This document shows positions 23,633 to 34,196 of a stretch of 64,000 nucleotides of DNA, one piece after another (position 1 is the first letter of the stretch; each line of letters opens with the position of its first letter). Where the stretch lies: contig JAJOZX010001002.1 in assembly GCA_023014485.1 (NCBI GenBank), positions 370,001-434,000 of the forward strand, written 5' to 3'. Below the pieces are notes generated by a model that was not told where the DNA came from, did not search any database, and worked only from the letters and a program-made list of their open reading frames with translations. The stretch comes from Bathynomus jamesi. Lineage: Eukaryota; Arthropoda; Malacostraca; Isopoda; Cirolanidae. The translations under genes were made by a program, and so were the position numbers.

Positions 23633-26055
23633 CACTGGTCAACAACAATTTTGTCACAAGGGTTTTGATGGGTGTTCTAAGTGTACTTTTTCATGCTGAA
23701 TCTAAATATGAAATCAGATTTTTTCTATCAGGCTTAGTTTACTTGTGACGCTATGTTCATTTTTTCCTCATTTAGCATGATCACCGGATAAAAAAATAAT
23801 AACATATTATATATAATTAAGTATATAACAATATTATAATATAAAACATTATAAAAATAATAAATATAATAATATATTATATTAATTAATATAACTATAA
23901 TAAAATATATTAATATTAATATATATGTTGTATTAATTTTTCTGTAAAATTAGTACAATTTATTCCTTTGGGGAGAAAGTTCTGATAATGCTGGCAGGAT
24001 AAATTTGGTCGGAGCAGCAGACTGTGCAGGTTGAAACATGTTTGTACCTGTTCAGACATGAGCCTAGTTTCTGTGTGTAGAGCAGCTCCAAGTCAGTCTG
24101 CTTGTAAATGTCAGTGTTAACAGCTAGTATCTGTTGCTTCTTGTTAATTTTACACCAGTGTTGTATTCATATAGATGTTTTGTAATGCCGCGGAACTGTC
24201 TGAATCATCCTAATTCCTTTTGTTATGTATGTGGTGATCTAACTTTAAAATCCCAGAAACGTAACTTTACACCATTAGTAAAAAAATGCTATGAACTTTA
24301 TTTCGGATGTAAAGTAGGCGATCAGGACAAGAGTTGGGCCCCTCACATTTGTTGTGTGACATGTGTAAGACTACTTACAGGATGGCTAAACGGTTCACGT
24401 CACATGCCATTTTCTATTCCAATGATTTGGAGGGAACCCAAAGATCACACAACAGACTGCTATTTCTGCCTGGTAAATACAAAGGGGATCACTTCAAAAA
24501 CAAAGAGCCTTATGAAATACCCTAATCTACCGTCTGCAATGAGACCAGTTCCCCACAGTGCTCAACTTCCAGTACCAAATCCTCCTGAACATGTAAGTTT
24601 AAGTGATGAGGAATCAAACGTAGCTGTAGCATATCACGAGGAAAAAGATGAAGACATTTCTGATCCAACATTCCAGGCTACCTGTTCCTCCAATGAACCA
24701 CATTTACTGTCACAAGATCTAAATGACCTAGTTCGTGATTTGAAATTATCTAAGAAGCAGGCTGAACTTTTAGGTTCAAGATTAAAGGGTTGGAATCTAC
24801 TGCAACGTGACACTAAAGTTTGTTTTTTCCGCAGCCGCCATGATGAATTCAAAGAATGTTCTCCCATGAAGATGGACTTGTGTTTTGTAAAGATGTTAAT
24901 TCAGTCATGGGGGCTCTTGGTCATGAACATAACGTGGATGAGTGGCGATTGTTCATTGACTCCTCAAAAGTCAGCTTGAAAGCAGTCCTTCTTCACAACG
25001 GAAATAAATTTCCTTCTGTACCTATTGCACATGCTGCAAACATGAAAGAGTCATACGACAACATGAAGTTGCTTTTAGAAAAGTTTCAGTATCAGAAATA
25101 TAAGTGGAATATCTGTGGAGATCTGAAGGTCATTGCACTTTTGCTAGGGTTGCAGCTAGGTTACACCAAGTACTGTTGTTTTTTATGTGAGTGGGACAGT
25201 AGGGACAAGCAAAACCACTACGTTAAGAAGGATTGGCCAAAACGCACCTCACTTGTTCCAGGCAAGAAAAATGTTGTGAATAGTTCACTTGTTGATCTGA
25301 GAAAGTGTACCTTCCTCCTTTGCATATCAAGCTTGGACTTATGAAAAACTTTGTTAAAGCGATGGATAAAGCGCAAACAGGATTCACATACTTGAGAAAT
25401 AAGTTTCCCCGGATCACTGATGCCAAGATTAAAGAAGGCATTTTTGTAGGCCCTCAGATCAGAGAATTGTTAAGAGATGAGAGATTTGAAGGAGAGTTGA
25501 ATGAAGTTGAGAAAGCTGCGTGGCAGAGTTTCAAAAGTGTCTGCACAAATTTTTTGGGAAATCACAAGGCCGAAAATATCTGAAATAGTAGGAGATCTTC
25601 TTAAGTCTTACCAAGCAATGGGGTGCAATATGTCATTAAAGGTTCATTTCTTGGACTCTCACTTGGACTTTTTTCCGGAAAACCTGGGTGCGGTAAGCGA
25701 CGAACATGGTGAGCGTTTTCATCAGGATATTTCTGCCATGGAAAACCGTTACCAAGGCAAATGGAGCCCCAGTATGCTGGCTGACTATTGCTGGACTCTT
25801 AAGAGAGACATGCCTGAGGCAAAGCACAGCAGCAAATCAAAACAAGCTACTTTTTAAACTACAGGTATGTCTTTTCGATCATATTTTAATAAGTATGTAA
25901 CTATATGGGTTTTTAAAAATTAAATTGCTTGTCACACAAAAACCAGACCTGATAGAGAAATTTTACAAACTTATTTGGATTCAGCACAGAAAATACTATA
26001 AGAATAAGGTATTTTCATTCTTGGGACACGAAAAAATTTTTTTTGTTGCCCAGTG
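23633..26055 (+). mobile_element. CMC/Chapaev-like DNA transposon, copy 1 (2423 bp)
   Basis: Left end CACTGGTCAACAACAATTTT at 23633; right end the complement of CACTGGGCAACAAAAAAAAT ending at 26055. The ends continue as diverged inverted repeats of about 110 bp sharing a GCTGAATC(T/C)AAAT and a TCTATCAGG motif. The trinucleotide TTA flanks both ends (23630-23632; 26056-26058). CACT(G/A) tips and 3-bp duplications are features of the CACTA/Chapaev3 part of the CMC superfamily. Carries a frameshifted transposase gene. Confidence 0.85.
24185..25857 (+). pseudogene. CMC-like transposase, three frameshifts
   Basis: Starts MPRNCLNHPNSFCYVCGDLT and aligns along its length with the copy at 33975-36630. 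It shows an N-terminal Cys/His cluster (FCYVC, GCKVGDQDKSWAPH, CCVTC, DCYFC), an acidic linker, FIDSSK (first Asp), ICGDLK (second Asp), CCFLCEWDSR (C-x2-C), LPPLHIKLG (His), and DEHGERFHQDI (acidic residue near the end). Frame changes occur near 24.85 kb, 25.3 kb and 25.57 kb, so this copy is inactive. The C-terminus (MLADYCWTLKRD) matches the other copy. Confidence 0.85.
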
Positions 26056-26176
26056 TTATTATTACCATTCGAAGGGTTGGTACCCTTCACAACCGAAATC
26101 AATTTCAGAAGGGGTGCATGGTATCCTCATTTCCTTTATCGTCCCAGCACGCTTCACATAAGCCATTTACACAAAG

Positions 26177-27208
26177 ATGGAAAGGCCGTCTGTGCACCAC
26201 GAGACGACCCAGGCAATGCGGGAGCAATGGTGACATTGCATGAATATGGTGTGCCAATAAGAGAAATATCAAGACGACTAGACGTTCATCGAAGCACTGT
26301 GGAACGGTGGATTCATCGGTATGAAGCAGAAAACTCAATCGCTACTTTGCCGAGGTCTGGTCCTCCGCGTTCAACATCTCAAGAGGAAGATGCTGCGATT
26401 GTTAATCATGCCAGAGAGCATCCGTTTGTTCCAGCGACGCATATTTACAGACACCTGAACCTTCGTTGTAGCGCAAATACAGTGAACAACAGACTTCACG
26501 AGGCAGGGTATTTTTCTCGCCGTCCAGCTATAAAACCTGCATTGACGATTGAGCATAAAGAGGCGCGGATGGGATTTGCCTTGCAATACTTGCCGCAGGA
26601 GGAAGAATTCTGGAGAAAAGTTGTGTACTGTGACGAAAAAACATTTTCAACAGATAGTCATGGTTCCCTGCATTGTTGGAGGCAGCGCGGAAAACGCTAT
26701 GAAGAAGGAAATGTTTTCCGAGCAAAAGTAGTGGTCACATCAATCTCGGTGTGTGGGGCTGGATGTCTGGCTATGGTGTCGGAGAATTGACTCAAGTAGA
26801 TGGACGCTTTACTGGACAGCAATATTGCCAGATACTGGAAAGGTGCTGCTACCCAGTGTTCGTGCGTATCTGGTTCCAGCACCGGAACCATTTTACTTAA
26901 TGGAAGATAACAGTCCCATTCATAGGAGTAACGTTGTGAGAGCGTGGTACGAAGATCACCCAGAGATTATTAATCTAATTCTGCCACCACGTTCTCCTGA
27001 TTTGAATCCGATTGAAAACCTTTGGGCAATAATGATTAACGAATGGGAGCAACGCAATGAAAGAACATTTGAAGCACTTTTAGCTCACACGAGGAATAGT
27101 TGGGAGAGCTTACGCCGAACACCAAACATTCCCTACAATCTGGCCTCTTCTATGCTGCAACGATTGCAAGAAATTATTGATGCTGGAGGAAGCTATACGA
27201 AATACTGA
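26177..27208 (+). pseudogene. Tc1/mariner transposase with DD35E spacing, frameshifted
   Basis: Begins MERPSVHHETTQAMREQW, then an HTH (LHEYGVPIREISRRLDVHRS, VERWIHRYEAEN), RSGPPRS, and a second HTH. The core shows VYCDEKTFSTD (first Asp), YLMEDNSPIHRSN (second Asp) and SPDLNPIENLWAIM (Glu). Thirty-five residues lie between the second Asp and the Glu, the spacing that defines the DD35E (Traveler) group of Tc1/mariner. Frame changes near 26229, 26728 and 26841 inactivate it. It follows directly after the CMC right end and is probably the transposase of the surrounding 22277-30924 element. Confidence 0.85.
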
Positions 27209-27925
27209 TGTTAAAGCCATGACGTAAATGTGTATCGAATATATATTTATGTTAATATAGAATTTTATTATATTTTTATGTTTGACATCTATAAAAGTAT
27301 ATATTGTGACCATGAAAGAACTTTACTTATCCTTAGTTAGAATCTTTTCTTGCAATGTCTACGCTCGTGGAGATGATAATATATGCATTGTTGAAACAAA
27401 CTATGAGAAGGTAATAGTTTCAGGAAAAAATAAAAACTGGCAACATCGAGGTCATCACATGTTTATGGGAATTGTCATATGATATGCTACCAATAAACTC
27501 TTATATACTACTATATACAGTATACTATATTACGTAATAATTACGATGAACAAATCAAATGCAAATTTCTCTGATTCACAGCCCACCAGTCTTGCTTTAG
27601 ACTAATGACTTTCATAAGATGGAATAGGTTTAACATAGTTCGTTTAATAGGTTACCACTTAAAACAATGGATAAACTATCTATTAGTGAGACGACCGTGA
27701 CTTCCTCGAAATGGGAGCGCGTGAGAGGTTCACTGAGGAATTTGGTCATTAGATTCTTCACGTAGGATATATATCACAAACAACAATATTGACAACAATT
27801 CCCAACAATTACTTAATATCAATAATTGCATTTGAGCAAATAATTTAGACCTGCGTCAAAATAACTTAGCTATCATGCCATGATTTGGGATATTTGCCGA
27901 ATTAGTCGTTCTCTATAGTCTACAG
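27209..27925. other. AT-rich DNA inside the Tc1-type element
   Basis: No coding pattern, inverted repeat or RNA gene seen. The last 8 bases (27918-27925, GTCTACAG) are the target duplication of the next hAT element. Confidence 0.45.
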
Positions 27926-28155
27926 CAGGGGTGGGGAACCTGCGGCCTTAAGGCCGCATGTGGCCTTTTGGGGTACTAGTTGCGGCCTTCTGCCTACTTG
28001 ACATTCAGAATTCATACCATACGATAATGGACAGCAACTGATACCCTTTTAGGGCTTTAGGCTATTTCATTAGATCATGGTTTCAGCTTCACTGCTTCTT
28101 ACACATACAAACCTTCTTTATGGCTTGAACAATAGGAAATATGGCAACGCTGCCA

Positions 28156-28350
28156 GTTAGTTGAAACTGGCAGCGTTGCCTTACGGCTTACGCCGCCAGT
28201 TGAAACTGGTAGCGTTGCCTTACGGCTTACGCCGCCAGTTGAAACTGGTAGCGTTGCCTTACGGCTTACGCCGCCAGTTGAAACTGGTAGCGTTGCTTTA
28301 CGGCTTACGCCGCCAGTTGAAACTGGTAGCGTTGCCTTACGGCTTACGCC
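28156..28350. repeat. Five tandem 39-bp repeats in the hAT 5-prime region
   Basis: Unit contains GTTGAAACTGGTAGCGTTGC then CTTACGGCTTACGCC; copies differ at one or two positions. Because 39 is a multiple of three, both strands stay open and produce repeat peptides that are not real genes. May serve as transposase-binding subterminal repeats. Confidence 0.92.
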
Positions 28351-28502
28351 CTTACCTATCAACGATCAACTCGACTGGCTGACTGGATGACAGTTACTGA
28401 CGATTCTCCGATAGTGACACGCACGCTTGTTTCCTTTAAAACTGTAAGTCTTTGATCAATTCGTGTACCATTTTTATTTAAAAATATTCTGGTACCCTAA
28501 TC

Positions 28503-30323
28503 ATGTCAAAAACTGTGAAAAGAAAATTAAAGGAAGAGAACAGAGTATTCCATGAAGAATGGGAATTGCAGTATTTCATAGTTGCTGAGAAAGATAAAAT
28601 GATGTGTTTGTTCTACAACGCCATAATTGCAACAGTGAAGCAACACAATGCATATCAGCATTATGCAACTCATAAGAACCACAAGTATGCTATATTGGAA
28701 GGAGAACCCCGAAAGTCTGCACTTACGAAGATGAAACTTCAAAAGCAGCAACAACAGCAAGTATTTAAAACGATGTCAGGCCTAGGGACTGAAATCACTG
28801 AAACAACTTATAAAGTAGCATATATACTTGGAAAAAGAGGTAAGCCATATAGCGATGTGGAAATCATAAAAGAATGCATTGTTGAAGTTGTAGCCTCTTT
28901 AGATTCAGACAAGGTTAACAAATACAAACAACTACCTCTTTCAAGAAGGACCATAACTGATCGGCAACATGAATTAGCCCTCAATATAACTGAAGGGCTT
29001 CATACAATATGCCAAAGCGAAAATACTTATTATTCGATTGCCTTGGATGAGTTCACTGATATTATTGACTCAGCGCAAGTGTCATTTTTTATTCGTGTTA
29101 TAACTGCAGATTTTCAATACTACGAGGAGTTACTGGCTTCGGGTACCCTTACGGGGAAGACACGTGGAATTGACGTCTTCTCTCTCTTCAAAGAAAAATG
29201 CCGTGAAGCGAAACTGAATTTATGTAATTTATTAAGTGTATGCACAGATAGTGCACCTTCCATGAGAGGAAAATGTGCAGGATTTGTTGCGCTACTACAA
29301 AAAGAACTGCCAAATCCAGATAGCTTGATTTCCTTTCACTGTATTTTGCATCAACAGAGTCTCTGTGCCAAATCTACTGTTTTAAGTGACACATTAAGTA
29401 AAGTTATACGTATTGTGAACTACATTAGAGCAAATGCATCACGACATCGCCAGTTTCGCAATATGTTTATGCTTAATGATGAAACATTCAGTGTGGATCT
29501 TCCGTATCATTCTAAAGTGCGCTGGTTATCACAAGGGCAATTCTTTGAAAAACTTTTGACTTTGCGAAAACAAATCACAAGATTTTTTGAGGAACTCAGT
29601 GAACCATGTAAATTGTCAAAAAAGGATTTCTGCAGAAATGCTGCATTTTTTTGTGACGTAATGTCAAGGCAAAATTACCTGAATATTTCTTTGCAAGGTA
29701 AAACTAAATCCATATATGAAATGTGGCAAAAAATCCAGGCTTTTCGAAGGAAGCTGCGCTTTTTCAAAACTATCCTTACCCGATCGGAACTTTCAGCTGA
29801 ACACTTCCCTGAACTGGCAAAGGTAATTGATGAAGAAGATACAAGCAAATCATTAAGGGAATGCGATGTGAAAGAATACACAGCTGTCCTAGACTCCCTG
29901 ATTGAAGAATACGATGAAAGATTTGAAGATTTTGAGAAACATGACTTCACACTGAAACTAGCTTTCCAACCACACCTGGTTGATATCTCGAAAGCACCTG
30001 AAGATTTACAGATGGAGTTGATTGAGCTATTAGAAGATAATATCCTTAAGTCTCTATTTGATACTAAGAAGGATCCTGTTGAAGTATGGAAAAATGCCGT
30101 TGAATACCCACGTCTGCGCCAACATGCTCGTCGAATGTTGTCTTGTTTCGGCACAACCTACTGTTGTGAATCAACGTTTTTGTATGTGATTCAAATCAAA
30201 ACGCGCTTGAGATCTCAGATGACGAATATTCACCTGTAGGACCAACTAAAACTACGGTTAACGATGTTGGAACCAAATGTACGACTCCTGTCCCGCAATA
30301 AGCAGTCACAAAAAAGTCATTAA
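28503..30323 (+). pseudogene. hAT transposase (SCAND3/EPM2AIP1/GTF2IRD2-like lineage), one nonsense codon near the C-terminus
   Basis: The frame is open for 578 codons from ATG 28503. BED-like finger at residues 35-60: Cys35, then Tyr38 where a second Cys is expected, then His residues, so zinc binding is probably lost. Catalytic core: ALDEFTDIIDSAQ with Asp182, CTDSAPSMRGK with Asp249, HCILHQQSLCAK (C-x2-H), VRWLSQGQFFEKL (RW motif), and TTYCCESTF with the Glu, followed by IKTRLRSQ. The frame stops at TAG 30237-30239, but the same frame continues for 27 more codons (DQLKLRLTMLEPNVRLLSR) to TAA at 30323, ending as relatives do. One base change (CAG to TAG) therefore truncates it after the catalytic Glu. 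Confidence 0.92.
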
Positions 30324-30790
30324 ATGGTTTATCACTTTTTCACTTAATATTAACATCATTTCACTTAATATCATTTTTCACTTAATATTAGTTCTATTGT
30401 CAATTATTCCCCCCCCCCCCCAAAGTAAATGCACTTGCTGAATTTTTTTATTTATTATAAAAACCCTCACGTATTATCAAGTTTGATTTAAAATTAGTAA
30501 ATATGTAGATTGTAGACTAAAATATGACATTTTGTTGTACTGTATATGTTAAATACTCAGCATGCGGCCTAATAGGGTCTTGGTTAAATGAAATGCGGCC
30601 TTCCAATGAAAAAAGGTTCCCCACCCCTGGTCTACAGTATATATTGAGACGGTATAATGTAATGCCCAGCTAATATTATGATGACTAGGATTGCTCCATA
30701 ACCATCCCAACATCCCGAAACTTGCTCCATTCTGCTTCTTAATCATTTGTATTTTAAACACTAAAATGTAGCAGAAGTGACGTAATAATG

Positions 30791-30924
30791 GACGTCATTG
30801 ATTGTGTTAGAGCAGTTATGTGCACAAATCCGAACACACCTCCGCTGCCATAAGGACCGCCCATTTTATACCTAACAGACTAGCTTGGGACGAGACAGAA
30901 GCGTGAGACTTCTTGTAAGCACTG
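30791..30924 (-). repeat. Right terminal inverted repeat of the Tc1-type element
   Basis: Inverted partner of 22277-22410, including the mirrored TATAAAAT (30863-30870). Followed by TA. Confidence 0.85.
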
Positions 30925-31079
30925 TACAACAACTATATGACCTTGAAAACACTCCATATGCGATCAGTGGGATAATTCTGTGACAGATGAATAGTTAATC
31001 AATTTATGTCCTATTATTTAGTAAAAGAGTAAATTTCTGAAACTTTAAGGTAAAATTGATGTAGGTAAGGGTTATTTTA

Positions 31080-31527
31080 TTTCAACAGAAAAAATTTATA
31101 CAATATATTTATATAAACGTATGATGATAATATATTTACAGTATATATTAAATATTTAAAAATAAAAAGTATATAAAATATAGGAGGGTGAACCAATGGT
31201 CAAAATGTACAAAGGTTGAAAGGTGAACAAAATTGAGAGCAGTTTCTTACCAGATTATTATCAGAGTGATGAACTAATTGAACCGAAGGTTGGGAATGAT
31301 TAGATGTTGGAAAAATCCATATTAGAGATGTTGGAGAGCCAAACAGAGTGATGGTAGATTTCTCTTCCAGTGGTAAGATATAAGAATTTATCTGGCTATG
31401 TTTAAGTTAAAGGTGGAACTATAGTCGTTGAGAATTGGTTTAATACTGAGGATAGATAGGGATTCGAGAATGCGGAGGTCGGTTAGTTGGTTTGTTGAGT
31501 TGATAATTTTGTAGTTGGAGGGAAGTA
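31080..31527. other. Sequence between the TA-type element and a LINE fragment
   Basis: AT-rich at first, then GT-rich. It may hold the true right tip of the 19.5-31.1 kb element, which I could not identify. No gene seen. Confidence 0.35.
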
Positions 31528-31589
31528 GTGGGTGGTTGTGAAGGTGCCAGTGATCCCTTATTGTTGATTTGGGTGGTTTATTTAAAGTT

Positions 31590-32457
31590 TCTGATGTTCT
31601 ACAAGTGGTCGGAAAACAACAATATGAAATTTAACATTGAAAAATTTCAACTGTTAAGGTACGGAGAAAGGGAGGACCTAAGATCCATGGAATACTATAG
31701 TACTATACCCCAAATGGACAGGAAATTCAGAGAAATTCTAAAGCAAAAGATTTAGTTTCAATGACTGATGATGCGAAATTTGAAACACAAAATGAGATAG
31801 CAGTAAAGAGAGCAAAGAGAATAACTGGGTAGATACTGAGAACCTTTAAACGAAGGGATAGGAATATAATGATTCCTCTTTTGAAAATAATGATCAAACC
31901 CAAGTTGGAATACTGCTCGGTCCTAACATGCCCATATAAAAAAAGAAGACATTAAACAGCTAGAAGAGATTCAGAGAAGCTTCACAGCCAAGATCAGTGG
32001 GTGCAAAGAACTAAATTACTGCGAAAGATTAAACCTATATTCATCGGAAAGAAGAGGAGAGAGAGACACTATTACTTACACTTTGAAAATAATGGAGAAA
32101 CTAGTCCCTAAACTTACTCTGAACCCTATAACCCCCCAAACAACAGTGCAAAGTAGAAAAGGAAGACTGTTACGTGTTCCCAAATTAAAGGCTAGATAGG
32201 GAACATCCTTAACCCTGAAAGAAAATAGTTTTGTGGTGAGAGGACCAAGGCTGTTTAATCAGCTGCCCAAGAAACTAAGGAACACGGGTGGTGTTGCGGT
32301 GGACATCTTCAAAAGAAGATTAGAGGCCTGGCTCAGAACAATCCCAGATGAGCCGGGGGTACCTGGCTATGTGAGATGGGGAGTACAAGAAATCAACTCC
32401 CTACTTCACCAGGCCAACTCGAGAGGAGGAGCGACAAGCTTGACCTTCGTGAAATGA
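31590..32457 (+). pseudogene. LINE reverse transcriptase C-terminal fragment (plus strand)
   Basis: Pieces in changing frames: WSENNNMKFNIEKFQLLRYG, then IAVKRAKRITGWILRTFKRR, KIMIKPKLEYCSVL, and finally VRGPRLFNQLPKKLRN with FKRRLEAWLRTIPDEPGVPGY. This is the thumb and C-terminal region of a non-LTR RT. The 5-prime part is missing. The clade differs from the other LINEs here. Confidence 0.75.
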
Positions 32458-32489
32458 GGAGTCCGTACAAAACATATAAAAGGTTGAAA

Positions 32490-32615
32490 GGAAAGGTTGT
32501 TCTGGTAAAAATAGCGCGATGCTCGTCCACTCTCGTTTGATACTGGCGAATGGTACTGCCAATATAGTTCGCTTTGTAACGAACACAATTGAAAACGTAA
32601 ATAGTGGACGAGGCA
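32490..32615 (-). pseudogene. Penelope-like GIY-YIG endonuclease fragment (minus strand)
   Basis: The minus strand reads STIYVFNCVRYKANYIGSTI and then RQYQTRVDEHRAIFTR. The Y-x-F-x-C, NYIG-T and R..EH pattern is the GIY-YIG endonuclease of Penelope-like retroelements. Only this domain remains. Confidence 0.6.
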
Positions 32616-32664
32616 AGGGGCTGGTTTTTTTTTATCTTTGTGGTTGAAGTTTAATTTGATGTTA

Positions 32665-32666
32665 TT

Positions 32667-32722
<56 letters not shown>

Positions 32723-33270
32723 TGTGTGTGCAAGATTCGGTCTAACCTTTTCTTGAACTGATCCACAGAGGAACTGTTCACAACTTCTGAAGGTAGCCTG
32801 TTCCACGTGTCACAGATCTTATAGGTAAAGTAGTTCCCACACACACACACACACTAGTGCTAAACCGTTTCAAATCCAACTTCCAACCATTGTTGCGAAT
32901 TGAGTTATCATTTAAACTAAACAGGCTTCTAAAATTGACATCGTCGAACCCTTGTAAGAGCTTGAAAACCTCGATGAGTTGACCGCGCAGCCTCCGAGTT
33001 TCCAACGAAAACAAATTCAGGGCGTGTAAGCGTCGATTGTAGCCCATATGCCTAACCGAAGGGATTAGTTTTGTGGCCCTTGCCTGGACTCGCTTCAGCC
33101 TGTCAAAATCTTTCCTGAGGGTGGGCGACCAGAACTGCACAGCGTACTCCAGGTGCGGCCGAACCAGGGAATTGTACAGAGAGAGCACAATCTCCATGTT
33201 CCGAAATCGAAATTGCCTCCTGATATAACCCAACAGCTTCTGGGCTGAGAAAGAGTTATTATTAGTAGGC
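32665..33270 (-). pseudogene. CR1-like LINE reverse transcriptase C-terminal fragment
   Basis: Minus strand: SAQKLLGYIRRQFRFRN, SLYNSLVRPHLEYAVQFWSP, FDRLKRVQARATKLIPS, LFSLETRRLRGQLIEVFKLL, then GNYFTYKICDTWNRLPSEVV and VDQFKKRLDRIL. A typical 5-prime-truncated LINE C-terminus. A CA/GT repeat expansion (32838-32853) disrupts the frame, and it ends in an AT microsatellite tail. A palindrome GAGTTATTATTAGTA...TACTAATAATAACTC lies at the truncation point near 33252-33285. Confidence 0.85.
32671..32719. repeat. AT microsatellite, probable LINE 3-prime tail
   Basis: (AT)n directly after the end of the CR1-like fragment (minus sense). Confidence 0.85.
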
Positions 33271-34196
33271 TTACTAATAATAACTCTTACGTGCATTTTT
33301 ATACTGACCATCATCCCTCGATTAAATCTTCTATTTTCTCTATGTTTCTTGGAGCATTTCAGAATTGTCAGTCCTGAATTTTTAGATTCTGAGTTATGCA
33401 ATATTATGAATATTGGTACTAAATTATGTTATCCTTTTCATTTCTAGATAGCTGCCTTAGGAAAGCCAATAATAGGTATTATAATAGTGTAACTCTGAAG
33501 GAATTTGAGCGTAAAAATATCTACAGATCTACAGAAGCTAAGGCTAACAAAGACCTTAAGATCCACTCTAAGATTAGCCCGAGAGAAAGGAAAGAGTAGG
33601 GGATTAAGAGAAGAAAATAAGGAGTTAAATAAGTAGCATAATACCATGTCAGTTTTCAATATCTTCCGACTTTACTTAAAGCAATTGGTATCAACGTAGT
33701 CTGTAAGTATAATAATACTGTTAAAGTGTTAAATCACGCCTAATAAAGAACACTGGGGAACAAATTTTAACTTTTTTTTTTGTTTCTTGGACGTGAACAG
33801 GTCGGTCTTATAGCATTTTTTCCGCTGATTCCGAATATAGCCGTAGAATTTCTCTATCACCCAAGGTTACTGAAAAATTTGTATTTTAATATTTATTCAA
33901 AAAGTGTATAGAAGTTAGTAAAAATACTTCATAAAAATTATATTAGTGGCAGATTGGCATTTAAAATATTCTTCTTAAAACTTCTTTGTCACTGATTTTC
34001 TCTTGTAGTTTCCATTAGGAGCTTCTCGCATCAATGTCCAGCAGTAATCAGCTAACATTGCCAGATCCCACCTCCCTTGGTAGCGTTTCTCCATAGTAGC
34101 TATATCTTGGTGGAACCTTTCTCCATGCTCATCGCTTACGTCGCCGAGGTTTTCAGGGAAGAAATCTAAATGGGAGTGCAAGAAATGGATTTTTAG

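Larger units (their letters stand above)
27926..30629 (+). mobile_element. hAT element, 2704 bp, with perfect 8-bp target duplication
   Basis: Termini CAGGGGTGGGGAACC and GGTTCCCCACCCCTG are perfect 15-bp inverted repeats. GTCTACAG occurs on both sides (27918-27925; 30630-30637), close to the hAT target consensus nTCTAGAn. GCGGCC motifs repeat inside both ends. It encodes one almost complete transposase and has five 39-bp tandem repeats in its 5-prime region. Confidence 0.96.
22277..30924 (+). mobile_element. Tc1/mariner-type element with 134-bp terminal inverted repeats, itself carrying a CMC and a hAT element
   Basis: Inverted repeats at 22277-22410 and 30791-30924 are about 90% identical and start CAGTG(T/C)TTACA(G/A)GAAGTCT, with TA immediately outside both ends (22275-22276; 30925-30926). 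CAGTG ends and a TA duplication are typical of Tc1-like elements, and a DD35E Tc1/mariner transposase remnant lies inside on the + strand (26177-27208). After removal of the CMC element (23633-26055) and the hAT element (27926-30629) it would be about 3.5 kb. Alternatively the two ends are separate inverted MITE copies. Confidence 0.6.
19510..31079 (-). mobile_element. TA-type DNA transposon of the FDGR/VER lineage (copy 1), split by 8.6 kb of nested elements
   Basis: Bounded by matching subterminal inverted repeats: ACTCCTACCTACATCAATTT (near 19518) and its complement at 31051-31079. The same motif (ACCCTAACCTACATCATTTT) occurs just inside both ends of the intact-ended relative at 42022-44239, which ties the two halves together. 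The true tips of this copy are not clear; a candidate GGTGGTACAAT follows TA near 19390. It carries the transposase pseudogene at 19608-21949. The 22277-30924 block is a later insertion between the gene and the right end. Confidence 0.65.

Noticed and set aside
28099..28382. Repeat peptides on both strands over the 39-bp array; possible CRISPR-like array
   Set aside because: The units are contiguous tandem repeats without unique spacers, in a eukaryotic hAT element. The period is divisible by three, which keeps frames open by chance.
22277..30924. LTR retrotransposon with flanking repeats
   Set aside because: The repeats are inverted, not direct, and no gag-pol frame lies between them.
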